The notes: a model not told the origin generated them from the sequence alone. A stretch of DNA of 17,642 nucleotides from DASXBA01 sp036406475 (GCA_036406475.1 DASXBA010000021.1:1-17642), one strand, 5' to 3'. Positions 8,310 to 16,017 are shown, counted from the first letter of the stretch. Numbers and translations: made by a program.

Positions 8310-9965
8310 CTACTTGGTGGCGGTTGCGACGTACGCGTCTACGTCGCGCTGACGATCGAGCGCCTCGAGGAACGCCTCGACGACCTCACCGTCGAACTGG
8401 CTGCCCGAGCCGGCGCGAAGCTCGGCCCGCGCGGCCTCCTCGCCGAGTGCCGGCCGGTAGACGCGATCGGCGGTCATGGCCTCGTAGGCGTCGGCGACGG
8501 AGAGGATTCGGGCCTCGACCGGTATCGCGTCGGCCATCAGACCCTCCGGATAGCCCTTCCCGTCGAGCCGCTCATGATGCGCCTCGATCCAGCTGCACAG
8601 GTCGGCGAACTCGGGCCGGGACAGCAGGCGCGCGGCGATCTCGGGGTGGGTGCGCATCTCCTCCCACTCGGCCTCGTCGAGCGGGCCCGGCTTGGTCAGG
8701 ACGCGGTCGGAGATCCCGATCTTGCCGACGTCGTGCAGGACGCCCGCGATGCGGACGCGTTCCACGCGGTCGGGGGTGAAGCCGAGCTCCACGGCCATCA
8801 TGCGCGCGTAGCGCCCCACCGCCTGGGAGTGCCGGGCGGTGCCGGTGTCGCGGATGTCGAGCGCCTCCGCCAGCCCGATGATCGTCGCCAGCTGCATCTC
8901 GCCGCGCTCGGTGGAGCGCCCGCCGGCCAGCATGCTCGCCACCTCGTTGCTGTAGATCACGGAGCGGTCGCGACCCAGGTCCTTGGCCGCGTAGAGCGCC
9001 ACGTCCGCAGCGCGGAGCAGCATGTCCGTCCCCTCGCCGTGGTCGGGCCAGGTGGCGATGCCGAAGCTGATCGTGAGCGGCAAGGGCAGCTCCGAGAAGG
9101 TCCGCTGGACGGCCCGGCGCAGGCGCTCGGCAACCAGGAAGGCGCCGCGCTCGTCGGTGTCCGGGAGCAGCAGTGCAAACTCCTCGCCGCCCATCCGGGC
9201 CGCGACGTCGACCCGCCGCTTCCACTTGTCCAGGTCCTTGGCGAGGGCCTGGAGCGCCTCGTCGCCGGCGTGGTGGCCGAGGCGGTCGTTCACGAGTTTG
9301 AAGCCGTCGAGGTCGCCGGCGAGCACGCTGAGCCGCCGGTCGCCGCGGCGGGAGCGCTCCAGCTCCATCTCGAAGGTCTCCTCGAAGCCGCGGCGGTTGA
9401 GCAGGCCGGTGAGCGGGTCGGTGCGCGCCGCGTCCGTGAGCCTGTGGACCAGGGCGCCGATGCGGTCGCGCTGGTAGGCCACGAGCAGGCCTGCCACCAG
9501 CGCCGTGCCGGTCGTGAGCAGCCAGCGCTGCTCGGGCATGCCGTCGCTGTGGACCATGCTCATTGCCCAGCCGAAGAGCGCACCGGCGAAGAGAACCTGG
9601 AGCGCGGCGAGCCGGCGGCTGAGGAAGTAGAACGCCTCGACCCCGACCCAGACGTAGAAGTACGCGTAAACGCTGCTCGAGTGGCCGTCGAAGTAGACGG
9701 CCGCGGTGATCAGGGCCGATCCGGCGAGCAGGAAGCCGGGGATCGCCATCGGCGGCAACCGGTTGGAGCCCGAGACGAGCAGTGCGCCGCCCACGGCGGC
9801 GATCCCGACCACGCCCAGCACGCCGAGTACGTCCGTCGTCGGGCTGTGCGGCAGCGCCAGCGACAGTCCGCCCAGAATCGCCCCGGCGAGGTAGAACCAG
9901 CCGAGCGTGCGGGCCATCGCGGGCCGGCCGAGCGTGCTGTCGAGCGCGGGCCTGGCGGAGTCCAT
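8310..9965 (-). CDS. Membrane-bound GGDEF and HD-GYP protein (cyclic di-GMP synthesis and breakdown)
   Basis: 551 residues. About five or six transmembrane segments occupy residues 22-165 and form an unrecognised membrane sensor. A GGDEF domain follows (about 175-338): RTDPLTGLLNRRGF, GDLDGFKLVND, and the active-site loop GGEEF at 259-263. The inhibitory I-site RRVD lies five residues before it (250-253), so product feedback is expected. The C-terminal HD-GYP domain (about 355-540) has all main motifs: HDVGK at 411-415, THPEIA at 439-444, HHERLDGKGYP at 463-473, and RILSVADAYEAMT. The protein is predicted to be bifunctional. The ATG at 9965 has AGAGGG almost touching it; a later ATG at 9917 lacks any ribosome-binding site. 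It lies 33 bases after its paralogue, in an apparent two-gene operon. Confidence 0.93.
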   Translation of the reverse strand: MDSARPALDSTLGRPAMARTLGWFYLAGAILGGLSLALPHSPTTDVLGVLGVVGIAAVGGALLVSGSNRLPPMAIPGFLLAGSALITAAVYFDGHSSSVYAYFYVWVGVEAFYFLSRRLAALQVLFAGALFGWAMSMVHSDGMPEQRWLLTTGTALVAGLLVAYQRDRIGALVHRLTDAARTDPLTGLLNRRGFEETFEMELERSRRGDRRLSVLAGDLDGFKLVNDRLGHHAGDEALQALAKDLDKWKRRVDVAARMGGEEFALLLPDTDERGAFLVAERLRRAVQRTFSELPLPLTISFGIATWPDHGEGTDMLLRAADVALYAAKDLGRDRSVIYSNEVASMLAGGRSTERGEMQLATIIGLAEALDIRDTGTARHSQAVGRYARMMAVELGFTPDRVERVRIAGVLHDVGKIGISDRVLTKPGPLDEAEWEEMRTHPEIAARLLSRPEFADLCSWIEAHHERLDGKGYPEGLMADAIPVEARILSVADAYEAMTADRVYRPALGEEAARAELRAGSGSQFDGEVVEAFLEALDRQRDVDAYVATATK

Positions 9966-9998
9966 CCCTCTTTTATCGGCCCCCCCGGGGGCGCAGCT

Positions 9999-11630
9999 TT
10001 AGAGAGCTCGCAACAGGGCCTCGACCACGCGTCCGTCGAACTGCCGGCCCGCGCCCCGGCGGAGCTCCGAGGCCGCCTCGTCGGCGGGCAGCGCGGTCTT
10101 GTACGAGCGGTCGCTCGTCATCGCCTCATATGCGTCGGCCACGGCGAGGATCCGCGCCTCGAGCGGAACGTCGTCGCCGTTCCGCCGGAGGTAGCCCTGG
10201 CCGTCCGGCCGCTCGTGGTGGCAGAGGATCCAGGAGCCCATCTCCTGGAAGTCGGTGGTCTCGACCATGCGGGCGCCGATCTCCGGATGCGAGTGGACCC
10301 AGGTCCACTCCTCCTCGCTCAGAGGGCCCGACTTCTGGAAGAGCGAATCCGGCATGCCGACGCGGCCGACGTCGTGCAGGATCCCGGCCAGGCGCATGCG
10401 TTCCACGGACTCGGGCGGCATCCCCAGCTCCCGCGCGGTGAGCTCGGCGAAGCGGCCGACCCGGTGGCAGTGCGTGCTGTTGCCGCTGTCCCGCACGTCG
10501 AGCGCCTCGGCCAGGCTCAGCAGGGTGGCGAGCTCGACGCCGCTGTCCTCAACGGCGCGCGGCGTGCGGGCGAGGATGCCGGGCACCTCGGCGCTCGAGA
10601 TCACCGACCGGTTGCGGCCGAGCCGCTTGGCGGCGTAGAGGGCCTGGTCCGCCGCCCGTAGGAGCGCCTCGGCCGACTGGCCGTGAAGGGGGTAGGTGGC
10701 GATGCCGAAGCTGGCCGTGAGCGGGGTGTCCGAGAAGCTCCGCTGCACGTCAGCGCGGATCCGCTCCGAGAGCATGTAGGCGCCGTGCTCGTCGCAGTCC
10801 GGCGCCAGCAACGCGAACTCCTCCCCGCCCACGCGCGCGGCGGAGTCGAAGCGGCGCTTGGCCTCTCGTATCGAGCGCCCGATCCGCCGCAGGGCCGCAT
10901 CGCCCTCCTGGTGGCCGTACTCGTCGTTCAGCCGCTTGAAGCGGTCGAGGTCGCCGACGATCACGCTCAGCGGGGCCCCGGTCCGGCGGGCGCGCTCCAG
11001 CTCGATGTCGAAGATCTCCTCGAACGCGCGGCGGTTGAAGAGGTCCGTTAGCGGGTCGCGCCGGGCGGCGTCGGTCAGGTGGGCGATCAGGGTGGCGAGC
11101 CGGTCGCGGACGATCCCCACGAAGAGGCCGGCCACGAGGAGCGTCCCGACCGTGGCGATCCAGCCGTCGATCACCTGGCCCGACGGCGACTCGGCCGCGA
11201 GCGCCGCTGCGTAGCCCCCGGCGGCCAGCGCCAGGTGGAAGAGCGCGGCCCGGAGCGGGAAGAAGTAGAAGACTCCGAGCGCCACCCAGACGTAGGGCAG
11301 CGGCGCGTAGCCCGACTCGATCCCCCAGGCGTAGACCGCGACCGAGGCGAGCAGGATGCCGATCGCTGCGGCCACGTGAAAGCCGATCATCGGCAGCTGG
11401 TCGTAGGCGATCAGCAGGAGAACGGCGAGCACGATCGAGGCGGCGCCCGTGATGGCGAGCAGGCCCTCGTCGTTCACCGCCGTGTCGGGGACCGCCACCG
11501 AAACGAAGGCGAACAGCCCGCCGGCGACGCCGAACACCGCCCCCGCCCGGGCCATCGCCGCGCGTGACGCGAGAGCGCCTTCCTCTGTTGGATTCCGCCA
11601 GCTGAGCCGCTCGCGGAGGGGCGGATCCAT
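9999..11630 (-). CDS. Second membrane GGDEF and HD-GYP protein with altered HD-GYP motifs
   Basis: A paralogue of the neighbouring gene with the same layout: five or six membrane segments (about 30-175), GGDEF domain (about 188-345), HD-GYP domain (about 365-543). The GGDEF part looks active: RRDPLTDLFNRRAF, GDLDRFKRLND, GGEEF at 268-272, I-site RRFD at 259-262. The HD-GYP part keeps the HD pair (419-420) and HHERPDGQG. However, it reads HDVGR instead of HDxGK and GYL instead of GYP, so hydrolase activity is doubtful. A frame opens at a GTG at 11666, but the ATG at 11630 has AGGAGG immediately upstream (11634-11639) and is preferred, giving 543 residues. The sensed signal is unknown. Confidence 0.92.
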   Translation of the reverse strand: MDPPLRERLSWRNPTEEGALASRAAMARAGAVFGVAGGLFAFVSVAVPDTAVNDEGLLAITGAASIVLAVLLLIAYDQLPMIGFHVAAAIGILLASVAVYAWGIESGYAPLPYVWVALGVFYFFPLRAALFHLALAAGGYAAALAAESPSGQVIDGWIATVGTLLVAGLFVGIVRDRLATLIAHLTDAARRDPLTDLFNRRAFEEIFDIELERARRTGAPLSVIVGDLDRFKRLNDEYGHQEGDAALRRIGRSIREAKRRFDSAARVGGEEFALLAPDCDEHGAYMLSERIRADVQRSFSDTPLTASFGIATYPLHGQSAEALLRAADQALYAAKRLGRNRSVISSAEVPGILARTPRAVEDSGVELATLLSLAEALDVRDSGNSTHCHRVGRFAELTARELGMPPESVERMRLAGILHDVGRVGMPDSLFQKSGPLSEEEWTWVHSHPEIGARMVETTDFQEMGSWILCHHERPDGQGYLRRNGDDVPLEARILAVADAYEAMTSDRSYKTALPADEAASELRRGAGRQFDGRVVEALLRAL

Positions 11631-11759
11631 GCTCCTCCTATACGACAGTTCCGATCCCGGGTACACCGCCTCGGGGGCCCTAGCGAAGGCGGGGCAAACC
11701 TTCGGCCACTATAGGTGCGGCCGGGGCGTATCGCCATCGACTCTGGGCAGAATTCACCC
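11631..11759. promoter_or_regulatory. Divergent intergenic region between the GGDEF gene and yjbQ
   Basis: A 129-base region from which both neighbours must be transcribed in opposite directions. An AT-rich CTATAG (11709-11714), palindromic and thus -10-like on both strands, stands out from the GC-rich background. No matching -35 was found at normal spacing. A short inverted repeat CGAAGG/CCTTCG (11684-11689 and 11699-11704) lies beside it. The promoter assignment is tentative. Confidence 0.3.
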
Positions 11760-12185
11760 GTGTGGATTCAGCGCGAGATCCGGCTCGACGCCCGGCCCCG
11801 CGGCTTTCACCTGGTGACGGCCGAGGTGGTCGAGGCCGTGCCGGAGCTCGGCTCGCTGGATGTGGGCATCGCGACGCTGTTCATGCAGCACACCTCGGCC
11901 TCGCTCACCCTGAACGAGAACGCCTCGCCGGACGTCCGCCGCGACTTCGGCGCCTGGTTCGACCGCGCGGTCCCCGACGGCGCCGACTACTTCCGCCACA
12001 CGCTCGAGGGCGCGGACGATATGCCGGCGCACATCAAGTCGTCCCTCACGGGCAGCTCGCTGGTGATCCCGGTCGCCGGCGGCGAGCTCGCCCTCGGCAC
12101 CTGGCAGGGCATCTACCTCTGCGAGCACCGCGACTCGGGCGGCCCGCGGAGACTCGTGCTCACGGCCTTCGGGGAGCCATCCTGA
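11760..12185 (+). CDS. yjbQ: YjbQ/UPF0047 family protein
   Basis: 141 residues, the normal family length. The product begins MWIQREIRLDARPRGFHLVT, matching the usual YjbQ start, so the GTG at 11760 is chosen over an upstream ATG-like frame start at 11715. Conserved motifs are MQHTSASLTLNEN (42-54), GADDMPAHIKSS (84-95) and GTWQGIYLCEHR (113-124). The His residues in HTSAS, AHIKSS and CEHR are likely ligands of the family's metal site. Members have been reported to have weak thiamine-phosphate synthase activity and can complement thiE mutants, but the true function is unsettled. No clear ribosome-binding site. The next gene starts 25 bases on, with a LexA-type operator in the gap. Confidence 0.95.
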   Translation: MWIQREIRLDARPRGFHLVTAEVVEAVPELGSLDVGIATLFMQHTSASLTLNENASPDVRRDFGAWFDRAVPDGADYFRHTLEGADDMPAHIKSSLTGSSLVIPVAGGELALGTWQGIYLCEHRDSGGPRRLVLTAFGEPS

Positions 12186-12189
12186 CGCT

Positions 12190-12209
12190 GTGCGAACATG
12201 TGTTCGCAC
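12190..12209. promoter_or_regulatory. LexA operator (SOS box)
   Basis: GTGCGAACA-TG-TGTTCGCAC is a perfect 9-bp inverted repeat with a two-base centre. Its core CGAACATGTGTTCG (12193-12206) matches every position of the Gram-positive SOS box CGAACRNRYGTTYG and fits the mycobacterial GAACNNNNGTTC half-site pattern. It ends one base before the ATG of the radical SAM gene, so bound LexA would cover the start of transcription or of a leaderless message. It implies induction by DNA damage. Confidence 0.85.
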
Positions 12210-12210
12210 A

Positions 12211-13209
12211 ATGCGCTGGAGCAACCTGAGCGTCGACAACGAGGAGAGCCGGCAGCTGCCCGGCTACTCGTCGCCCGCCGCGGTCCGCCGCTTCGACGCT
12301 CCCGAGGCGATGGACATCCGCTTCTACGAGGTCCAGGCCAAGTCGGTGGTCAACCGCGTGCCCAAGGCGTCGCGGATGCCGTTCAGGTGGACGATCAACC
12401 CGTATCGCGGCTGTACGCATGCGTGTGTCTGGTGCTTCGCCCGCCCCACGCACGAATACCTCGACATGAACGCCGGCCGTGACTTCGAGCGTGAGATCGT
12501 CGTCAAGGTCAACGCCCCGGAGGTCGCGCGAGCGGAGCTGTCGAGGCCGCGCTGGAAGCACGAGCACGTCGCACTGGGGACCAACACGGATCCGTATCAG
12601 TGGGTGGAGAGCAGGTACAAGCTCATGCCGGGCATCTGGGAAGCGATGCGGGATACCCGCACGCCTTCCTCGGTGCTCACCAAGTCGCCGCTGCTCCTGC
12701 GCGACATCGAGTTGATGAAGCAAATCCCCGACTTCCGGGCCAACCTCTCGATCCCGACGATCGACGAGAAGGCCTGGCGGGCGACGGAGCCTCACACGCC
12801 GAACCCGTACGCGCGGATCGAGGCGGTGGCCGAGCTCAACCGGGCAGGCATTCCGACCGGCGTATTGATTGCGCCGCTGCAACCCGGCGTCAACGACCAG
12901 CCCGAACAGGTCGAGAAGATCCTCGAGCTCTGCACGGAGGCCGGCGCGGTCAGCATCGGCGGGATCGCCCTCCACCTGCGCGGTTCCGTCAAGCAGCTCT
13001 GGTTCGAGTGGCTCGAGGAGCACCGGCCCGACCTCCTCCCGCGCTACCGCAAGCTCTACGCGCGCGGGGCATACATGCCGCAGGAGGAGCGCGACCGGCT
13101 GTCGGCGATGGTCAAGTCGGGCACTCGTCTGGCACCGCCCGCGCGCTTCGACCCGGCGGACCCTGAGCACGCGGAGGAGCCAAAGCCCGAGCAGACCAGC
13201 CTGTTCTAG
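12211..13209 (+). CDS. Radical SAM protein, Rv2578c/SPL-like family, probably SOS-regulated
   Basis: 332 residues. The iron-sulfur cluster motif CTHACVWC (C-x3-C-x2-C) is at Cys68, Cys72 and Cys75, followed by FARPTHEYLD, the signature of the Rv2578c/PA0069 group related to spore photoproduct lyase. Further family stretches are ALGTNTDPYQ (121-130), YKLMPGIWEAM and SSVLTKSPLLLRD. SPL itself reverses a UV thymine lesion; the reaction of this group is not established. The ATG at 12211 gives the family-like start MRWSNL. A GTG at 12190 lies inside the SOS box and is unlikely. The C-terminus ends EQTSLF, resembling the beta-clamp binding pentamer QL(S/D)LF. Operator and clamp motif both point to DNA repair. 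No Shine-Dalgarno sequence is seen, so the message may be leaderless. Confidence 0.93.
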   Translation: MRWSNLSVDNEESRQLPGYSSPAAVRRFDAPEAMDIRFYEVQAKSVVNRVPKASRMPFRWTINPYRGCTHACVWCFARPTHEYLDMNAGRDFEREIVVKVNAPEVARAELSRPRWKHEHVALGTNTDPYQWVESRYKLMPGIWEAMRDTRTPSSVLTKSPLLLRDIELMKQIPDFRANLSIPTIDEKAWRATEPHTPNPYARIEAVAELNRAGIPTGVLIAPLQPGVNDQPEQVEKILELCTEAGAVSIGGIALHLRGSVKQLWFEWLEEHRPDLLPRYRKLYARGAYMPQEERDRLSAMVKSGTRLAPPARFDPADPEHAEEPKPEQTSLF

Positions 13210-13255
13210 CGGTTGACCATTTTCTCGGTCTATAGGCCGAGAAAATGGCCAACCG
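13210..13255. repeat. Palindromic element after the radical SAM gene (19-bp arms)
   Basis: The arms 13210-13228 and 13237-13255 pair over 19 positions with one mismatch, around the loop TCTATAGG. It begins on the first base after the stop codon and is AT-rich compared with its surroundings. It may act as a transcription terminator, although it has no U-tract, or as an RNA-stabilising hairpin. The arm start CGGTTGACCATTT is shared with the palindrome at 1-42. The next gene starts 48 bases later. Confidence 0.75.
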
Positions 13256-13303
13256 GCGGCGGCGGCCGAAGTCTCCGGGCCGCGCGAATACGCTCCGGGC
13301 GCC

Positions 13304-14320
13304 ATGCGCGTCTGGGCCGACCTGACCAACACCGCGCACGTCGTGGTCCTGCGGCCGCTGATCGAGCTGCTCGAGCGGCGGGGGCACGAGGTGGAGATCA
13401 GCGCGCGGCCGCTGTCGCACACGACCGAGCTGCTCGACGACTGGGGGCACCCGTACACGGTCGTCGGCGAGTACGGCGGCGCGACGCGGCTCGGCAAGGT
13501 CAAGGCCGCCGCCTCGCGGATCCCCGCTCTGATCGGCTTCGGCCGCCGGGGACGATTCGACTACGGGCTCGGCCATGCCTCGATCGACCTGCCGCCCGCC
13601 TGCCGCGTGCTGCGGATCCCGAACTCGACGATGTTCGACTACGAGTGGGCCACGACCCAGCACCACGTGATCTGCCGGCTGGCCAATCGGGTGCTCGTGC
13701 CGGATGCCATCCCCGCGGAGCGTCTGCGGCGATACGGGGCGCGGCCGCCCAAGCTCATCCGCTTCCCCGGACTGAAGGAGGAGTACTACCTCGCGGACTG
13801 GGAGCCGGACGACTCGGTTCTTACCCGGCTCGGCCTCGACCGCGAGCGGCCGCTGTGCGTGATCCGCACCGCCCCCTCGTACGCCCTCTACCTGGGCGGC
13901 TCGGAGAACCCGCTGCTGCCGCCGCTGATCAAGCGGGTGGCCGACGGCGAAACGCAGGTGGTCGTGCTGGCCCGCAACGAGGAGCAGCGCGAGGCCGTCC
14001 GCGAGCTCGGGGCGCCGAACGTGGTGGTGCCGGAGCGGGCGGTGGACGGCCGCAGCCTGGTGGCCTACGCGGACGTGCTCGTGAGCGCCGGCGGCACGAT
14101 GAACCGCGAGGCCGCCGTCCTCGGCACGCCCGTCTGGTCGATCTTCGAGGGGAAGATGGGCGCCGTCGACGACATGCTCGTCGAGCAGGGACGGCTGAAG
14201 ATCCTGCGTGACCCCGATCAGGTGGTCGTCGAGCGCAAGCCGGCCGACGCCCTCGAGAAGCGCACCCGGCGCGACATCGCGGACCTGTTGCGCCTGGCGG
14301 TCCCCGGCGCCCTGTCATGA
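13304..14320 (+). CDS. DUF354 family protein (GT-B glycosyltransferase-like)
   Basis: 338 residues. The N-terminus MRVWADLTNTAHVVVLRPLI followed by LLERRGHEVEISAR is characteristic of DUF354. These proteins have the two-domain GT-B fold of UDP-sugar transferases such as MurG and of the UDP-GlcNAc 2-epimerases. The C-terminal SAGGTMNREAAVLGTPVWSIF (261-281) resembles their nucleotide-sugar binding loop. The substrate is unknown; a role in surface polysaccharide synthesis is inferred from the neighbouring sugar genes. The ATG at 13304 has no clear ribosome-binding site. The last bases ATGA overlap the start of the next gene, so the two are translated together. Confidence 0.88.
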   Translation: MRVWADLTNTAHVVVLRPLIELLERRGHEVEISARPLSHTTELLDDWGHPYTVVGEYGGATRLGKVKAAASRIPALIGFGRRGRFDYGLGHASIDLPPACRVLRIPNSTMFDYEWATTQHHVICRLANRVLVPDAIPAERLRRYGARPPKLIRFPGLKEEYYLADWEPDDSVLTRLGLDRERPLCVIRTAPSYALYLGGSENPLLPPLIKRVADGETQVVVLARNEEQREAVRELGAPNVVVPERAVDGRSLVAYADVLVSAGGTMNREAAVLGTPVWSIFEGKMGAVDDMLVEQGRLKILRDPDQVVVERKPADALEKRTRRDIADLLRLAVPGALS

Positions 14321-14757
14321 CGGTCGACGTCCAGACGGAGATCGAGATCGGCCGGCCCCGCGAGGAGGTGGCCGCCTACGCGTCGGACCCGGACAACACC
14401 ACCGCCTGGTACGAGAACATCGAGTCGGTCGAGTTGCGGTCGCCCGGGCCGCTCGCGGTGGGCTCGCGGATGGAGTTCGTCGCGCACTTCCTCGGCCGGC
14501 GGCTGGCCTACACGTACGAGGTCGAGGAGATGGTGCCGGGCGAGCGCTTCGTGATGAGCACGAGCGAGGGGCCCTTCCCCATGGAGACGACCTACACGTG
14601 GGAAGACGCTCCCGGGGGAGGCACGAGGATGACGCTGCGAAACCGGGGAGCGCCATCGGGCTTCTCGAAGCTGGCCGCGCCGATGATGGCCCGCGCGATG
14701 CGACAGGCCAACCGCAAGGATCTGGCTCGCCTGAAGGCGCTGCTCGAGGCCGTCTAG
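14317..14757 (+). CDS. SRPBCC family (polyketide cyclase/START-like) protein
   Basis: 146 residues with the fold pattern of SRPBCC proteins. A first strand VQTEIEIGRPREEVAAYASDP leads to a short helix, then NTTAWYENIESVEL, with the basic stretch GSRMEFVAHFLGRRLAY in the middle. The C-terminal long helix spans about 117-144 (FSKLAAPMMARAMRQANRKD). These proteins bind hydrophobic ligands; no ligand can be named here. It starts inside the stop codon of the DUF354 gene (ATGA). Its TAG stop overlaps the TAG of the convergent transferase gene in the shared CTAG at 14754-14757. The conserved pairing could mean a joint role, but that is speculation. Confidence 0.88.
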   Translation: MTVDVQTEIEIGRPREEVAAYASDPDNTTAWYENIESVELRSPGPLAVGSRMEFVAHFLGRRLAYTYEVEEMVPGERFVMSTSEGPFPMETTYTWEDAPGGGTRMTLRNRGAPSGFSKLAAPMMARAMRQANRKDLARLKALLEAV

Positions 14758-15953
14758 CGCAGCCCGGCGGTGACCGCGCGCTCGACCGTGTCCTGGCGGT
14801 CGTCCTCGCTCTCGGGCGGTCCCACCTCGACCTCCTTGACGAAGCGGCCCAGGCCCATGGCCTTGAGGTGGCGAGCCTTGAGGATCTCGAGCGTGTAGAC
14901 CATCCAGACCGACGCGGCGAGGACGAACAGGCCCACCACGATCGCGATGATCACGTGGCCCGTGTCGGCGACGCCGGCCGGCCGCGGCGGGACGAAGCGG
15001 AGCAGCATCGCGTAGCTCACGAGCAGCATCGCCCACACGTGCAGGTAGGCGGCGGTGCGGCGCTGGGAGAAGCCGATGCGCATGAAGCGGTGGTAGAAGT
15101 GATTCTGGTCCGCCGCCCACGGCCGGCGCCCGTACTTGAGCCGCTTGAGCACCACGAACGAGGTGTCGAGCAACGGCACGGCGAGGACCAGGAGCGGGCC
15201 GACGAGGGCGATCGTCGCCGCGGTCTTCAGCACACCCTCCACCGACATCGACGCGAGGATGAAGCCGAGCGCCAGCGCCCCGCAGTCGCCCATGAAGATC
15301 TTGGCCGGGTGGTAGTTGTGGCGCAGGAAGCCGAGCGTCGAGCCGCAGACGATCGCCGCCAGCGCCGCCGCCGGCCAGCGCGCGAACGAGGCGGAGAGGA
15401 TCGCGAAGGCCGCCGCCGCGATCGCCACGATGCCGGCGGCCAGCGAGTCCATCCCGTCGATGAGGTTGATCAGGTTGGCCAGGAAGGCGATCCAGAGCAC
15501 CGTGAGCGGGTAGCCGATCCAGCCGATGTTGTGGTTGCCGATGAACGGCAGCGTGATGTGGTCGATCTTGAGGTCCCAGCCGATCACCGGGATCAGCGCG
15601 ATCGCGCAGACCGCGGCGAGCTTGACGCTCGGCTGGACGCCGCGGATGTCGTCCACGAGGCCGACGATCGCGACCAGCCCGGTGCCGAGCAGGATGCCGG
15701 GATAGGGCCCGTCGAGGTCGACGAACAGCAGCGCCGGGACCAGGATCCCGAGCACTATCGCGATCCCGCCTATGCGCGGGACGGGACGGGTGTGGACGCG
15801 GGGCCGGTCGCCGCCCAGATCGACCCCGCCGATCCGGGGGGCCAGCCGCGCGGTGAGCGGCGTCAGCACGAGGACGATCGCGACCGACGCGAGGAATCCC
15901 CACACCACCGGCCCGTGTTCCACGAGCCCGCGGAGGGAGTCCGTGAAGGACAT
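14754..15953 (-). CDS. WecA/TagO-type polyprenyl-phosphate sugar-1-phosphate transferase
   Basis: An integral membrane enzyme (399 residues, about ten or eleven hydrophobic segments) of the MraY/WecA family. It transfers a sugar 1-phosphate, usually GlcNAc-1-P, from UDP to undecaprenyl phosphate to start a glycan. Family motifs: PRIGGIAI (59-66), VGLVDDIRG with the Asp pair (101-102), NLINLIDGMDSLAAG (160-174), HPAKIFMGDCGAL with Asp223, and NHFYHRF (284-290) matching the HxxHR loop. The absence of MraY-specific features and the HxxHR form favour WecA/TagO over MraY. The C-terminal 40 residues are hydrophilic. The ATG at 15953 is preceded by TATAAC only seven bases upstream, so the transcript may be leaderless. 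It converges on the SRPBCC gene. Confidence 0.92.
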   Translation of the reverse strand: MSFTDSLRGLVEHGPVVWGFLASVAIVLVLTPLTARLAPRIGGVDLGGDRPRVHTRPVPRIGGIAIVLGILVPALLFVDLDGPYPGILLGTGLVAIVGLVDDIRGVQPSVKLAAVCAIALIPVIGWDLKIDHITLPFIGNHNIGWIGYPLTVLWIAFLANLINLIDGMDSLAAGIVAIAAAAFAILSASFARWPAAALAAIVCGSTLGFLRHNYHPAKIFMGDCGALALGFILASMSVEGVLKTAATIALVGPLLVLAVPLLDTSFVVLKRLKYGRRPWAADQNHFYHRFMRIGFSQRRTAAYLHVWAMLLVSYAMLLRFVPPRPAGVADTGHVIIAIVVGLFVLAASVWMVYTLEILKARHLKAMGLGRFVKEVEVGPPESEDDRQDTVERAVTAGLR

Positions 15954-16017
15954 GGCGTCCGTTATACCTTAGGCAGGGGCGTCAAACGCCCATCCCGACG
16001 GGTAGCCTTGCCGGCCT
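15954..16017. promoter_or_regulatory. Short divergent promoter region
   Basis: 64 bases separate the transferase gene (minus) from the UDP-sugar dehydrogenase gene (plus). On the minus strand, TATAAC (15966-15961) lies seven bases before the transferase ATG, and TTGACG lies 13 bases further up, closer than the usual 17. A perfect small hairpin GGGCGT-CAA-ACGCCC (15977-15991) is at the centre and could be an operator. On the plus strand only a weak TAGCCT (16003-16008) is seen. Confidence 0.35.

Noticed and set aside
9966..9998. G/C-run palindrome between the two GGDEF genes as a terminator
   Set aside because: Only about 5-6 bp of stem and no U-tract in the sense direction; too weak to call.
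8217..10661. 814-codon open frame on the plus strand
   Set aside because: It is antisense to two clear GGDEF/HD-GYP genes; Arg/His/Val-rich composition without domains is what GC-rich antisense frames produce.
12160..13503. 447-codon minus-strand frame across the SOS box and radical SAM gene
   Set aside because: Antisense to a well-supported radical SAM gene, with no domain of its own.
13112..13666. Frames on both strands reading FSxYRPRKW across the palindrome at 13210-13255
   Set aside because: The similar peptides arise because the DNA is an inverted repeat; they are not evidence of a gene.
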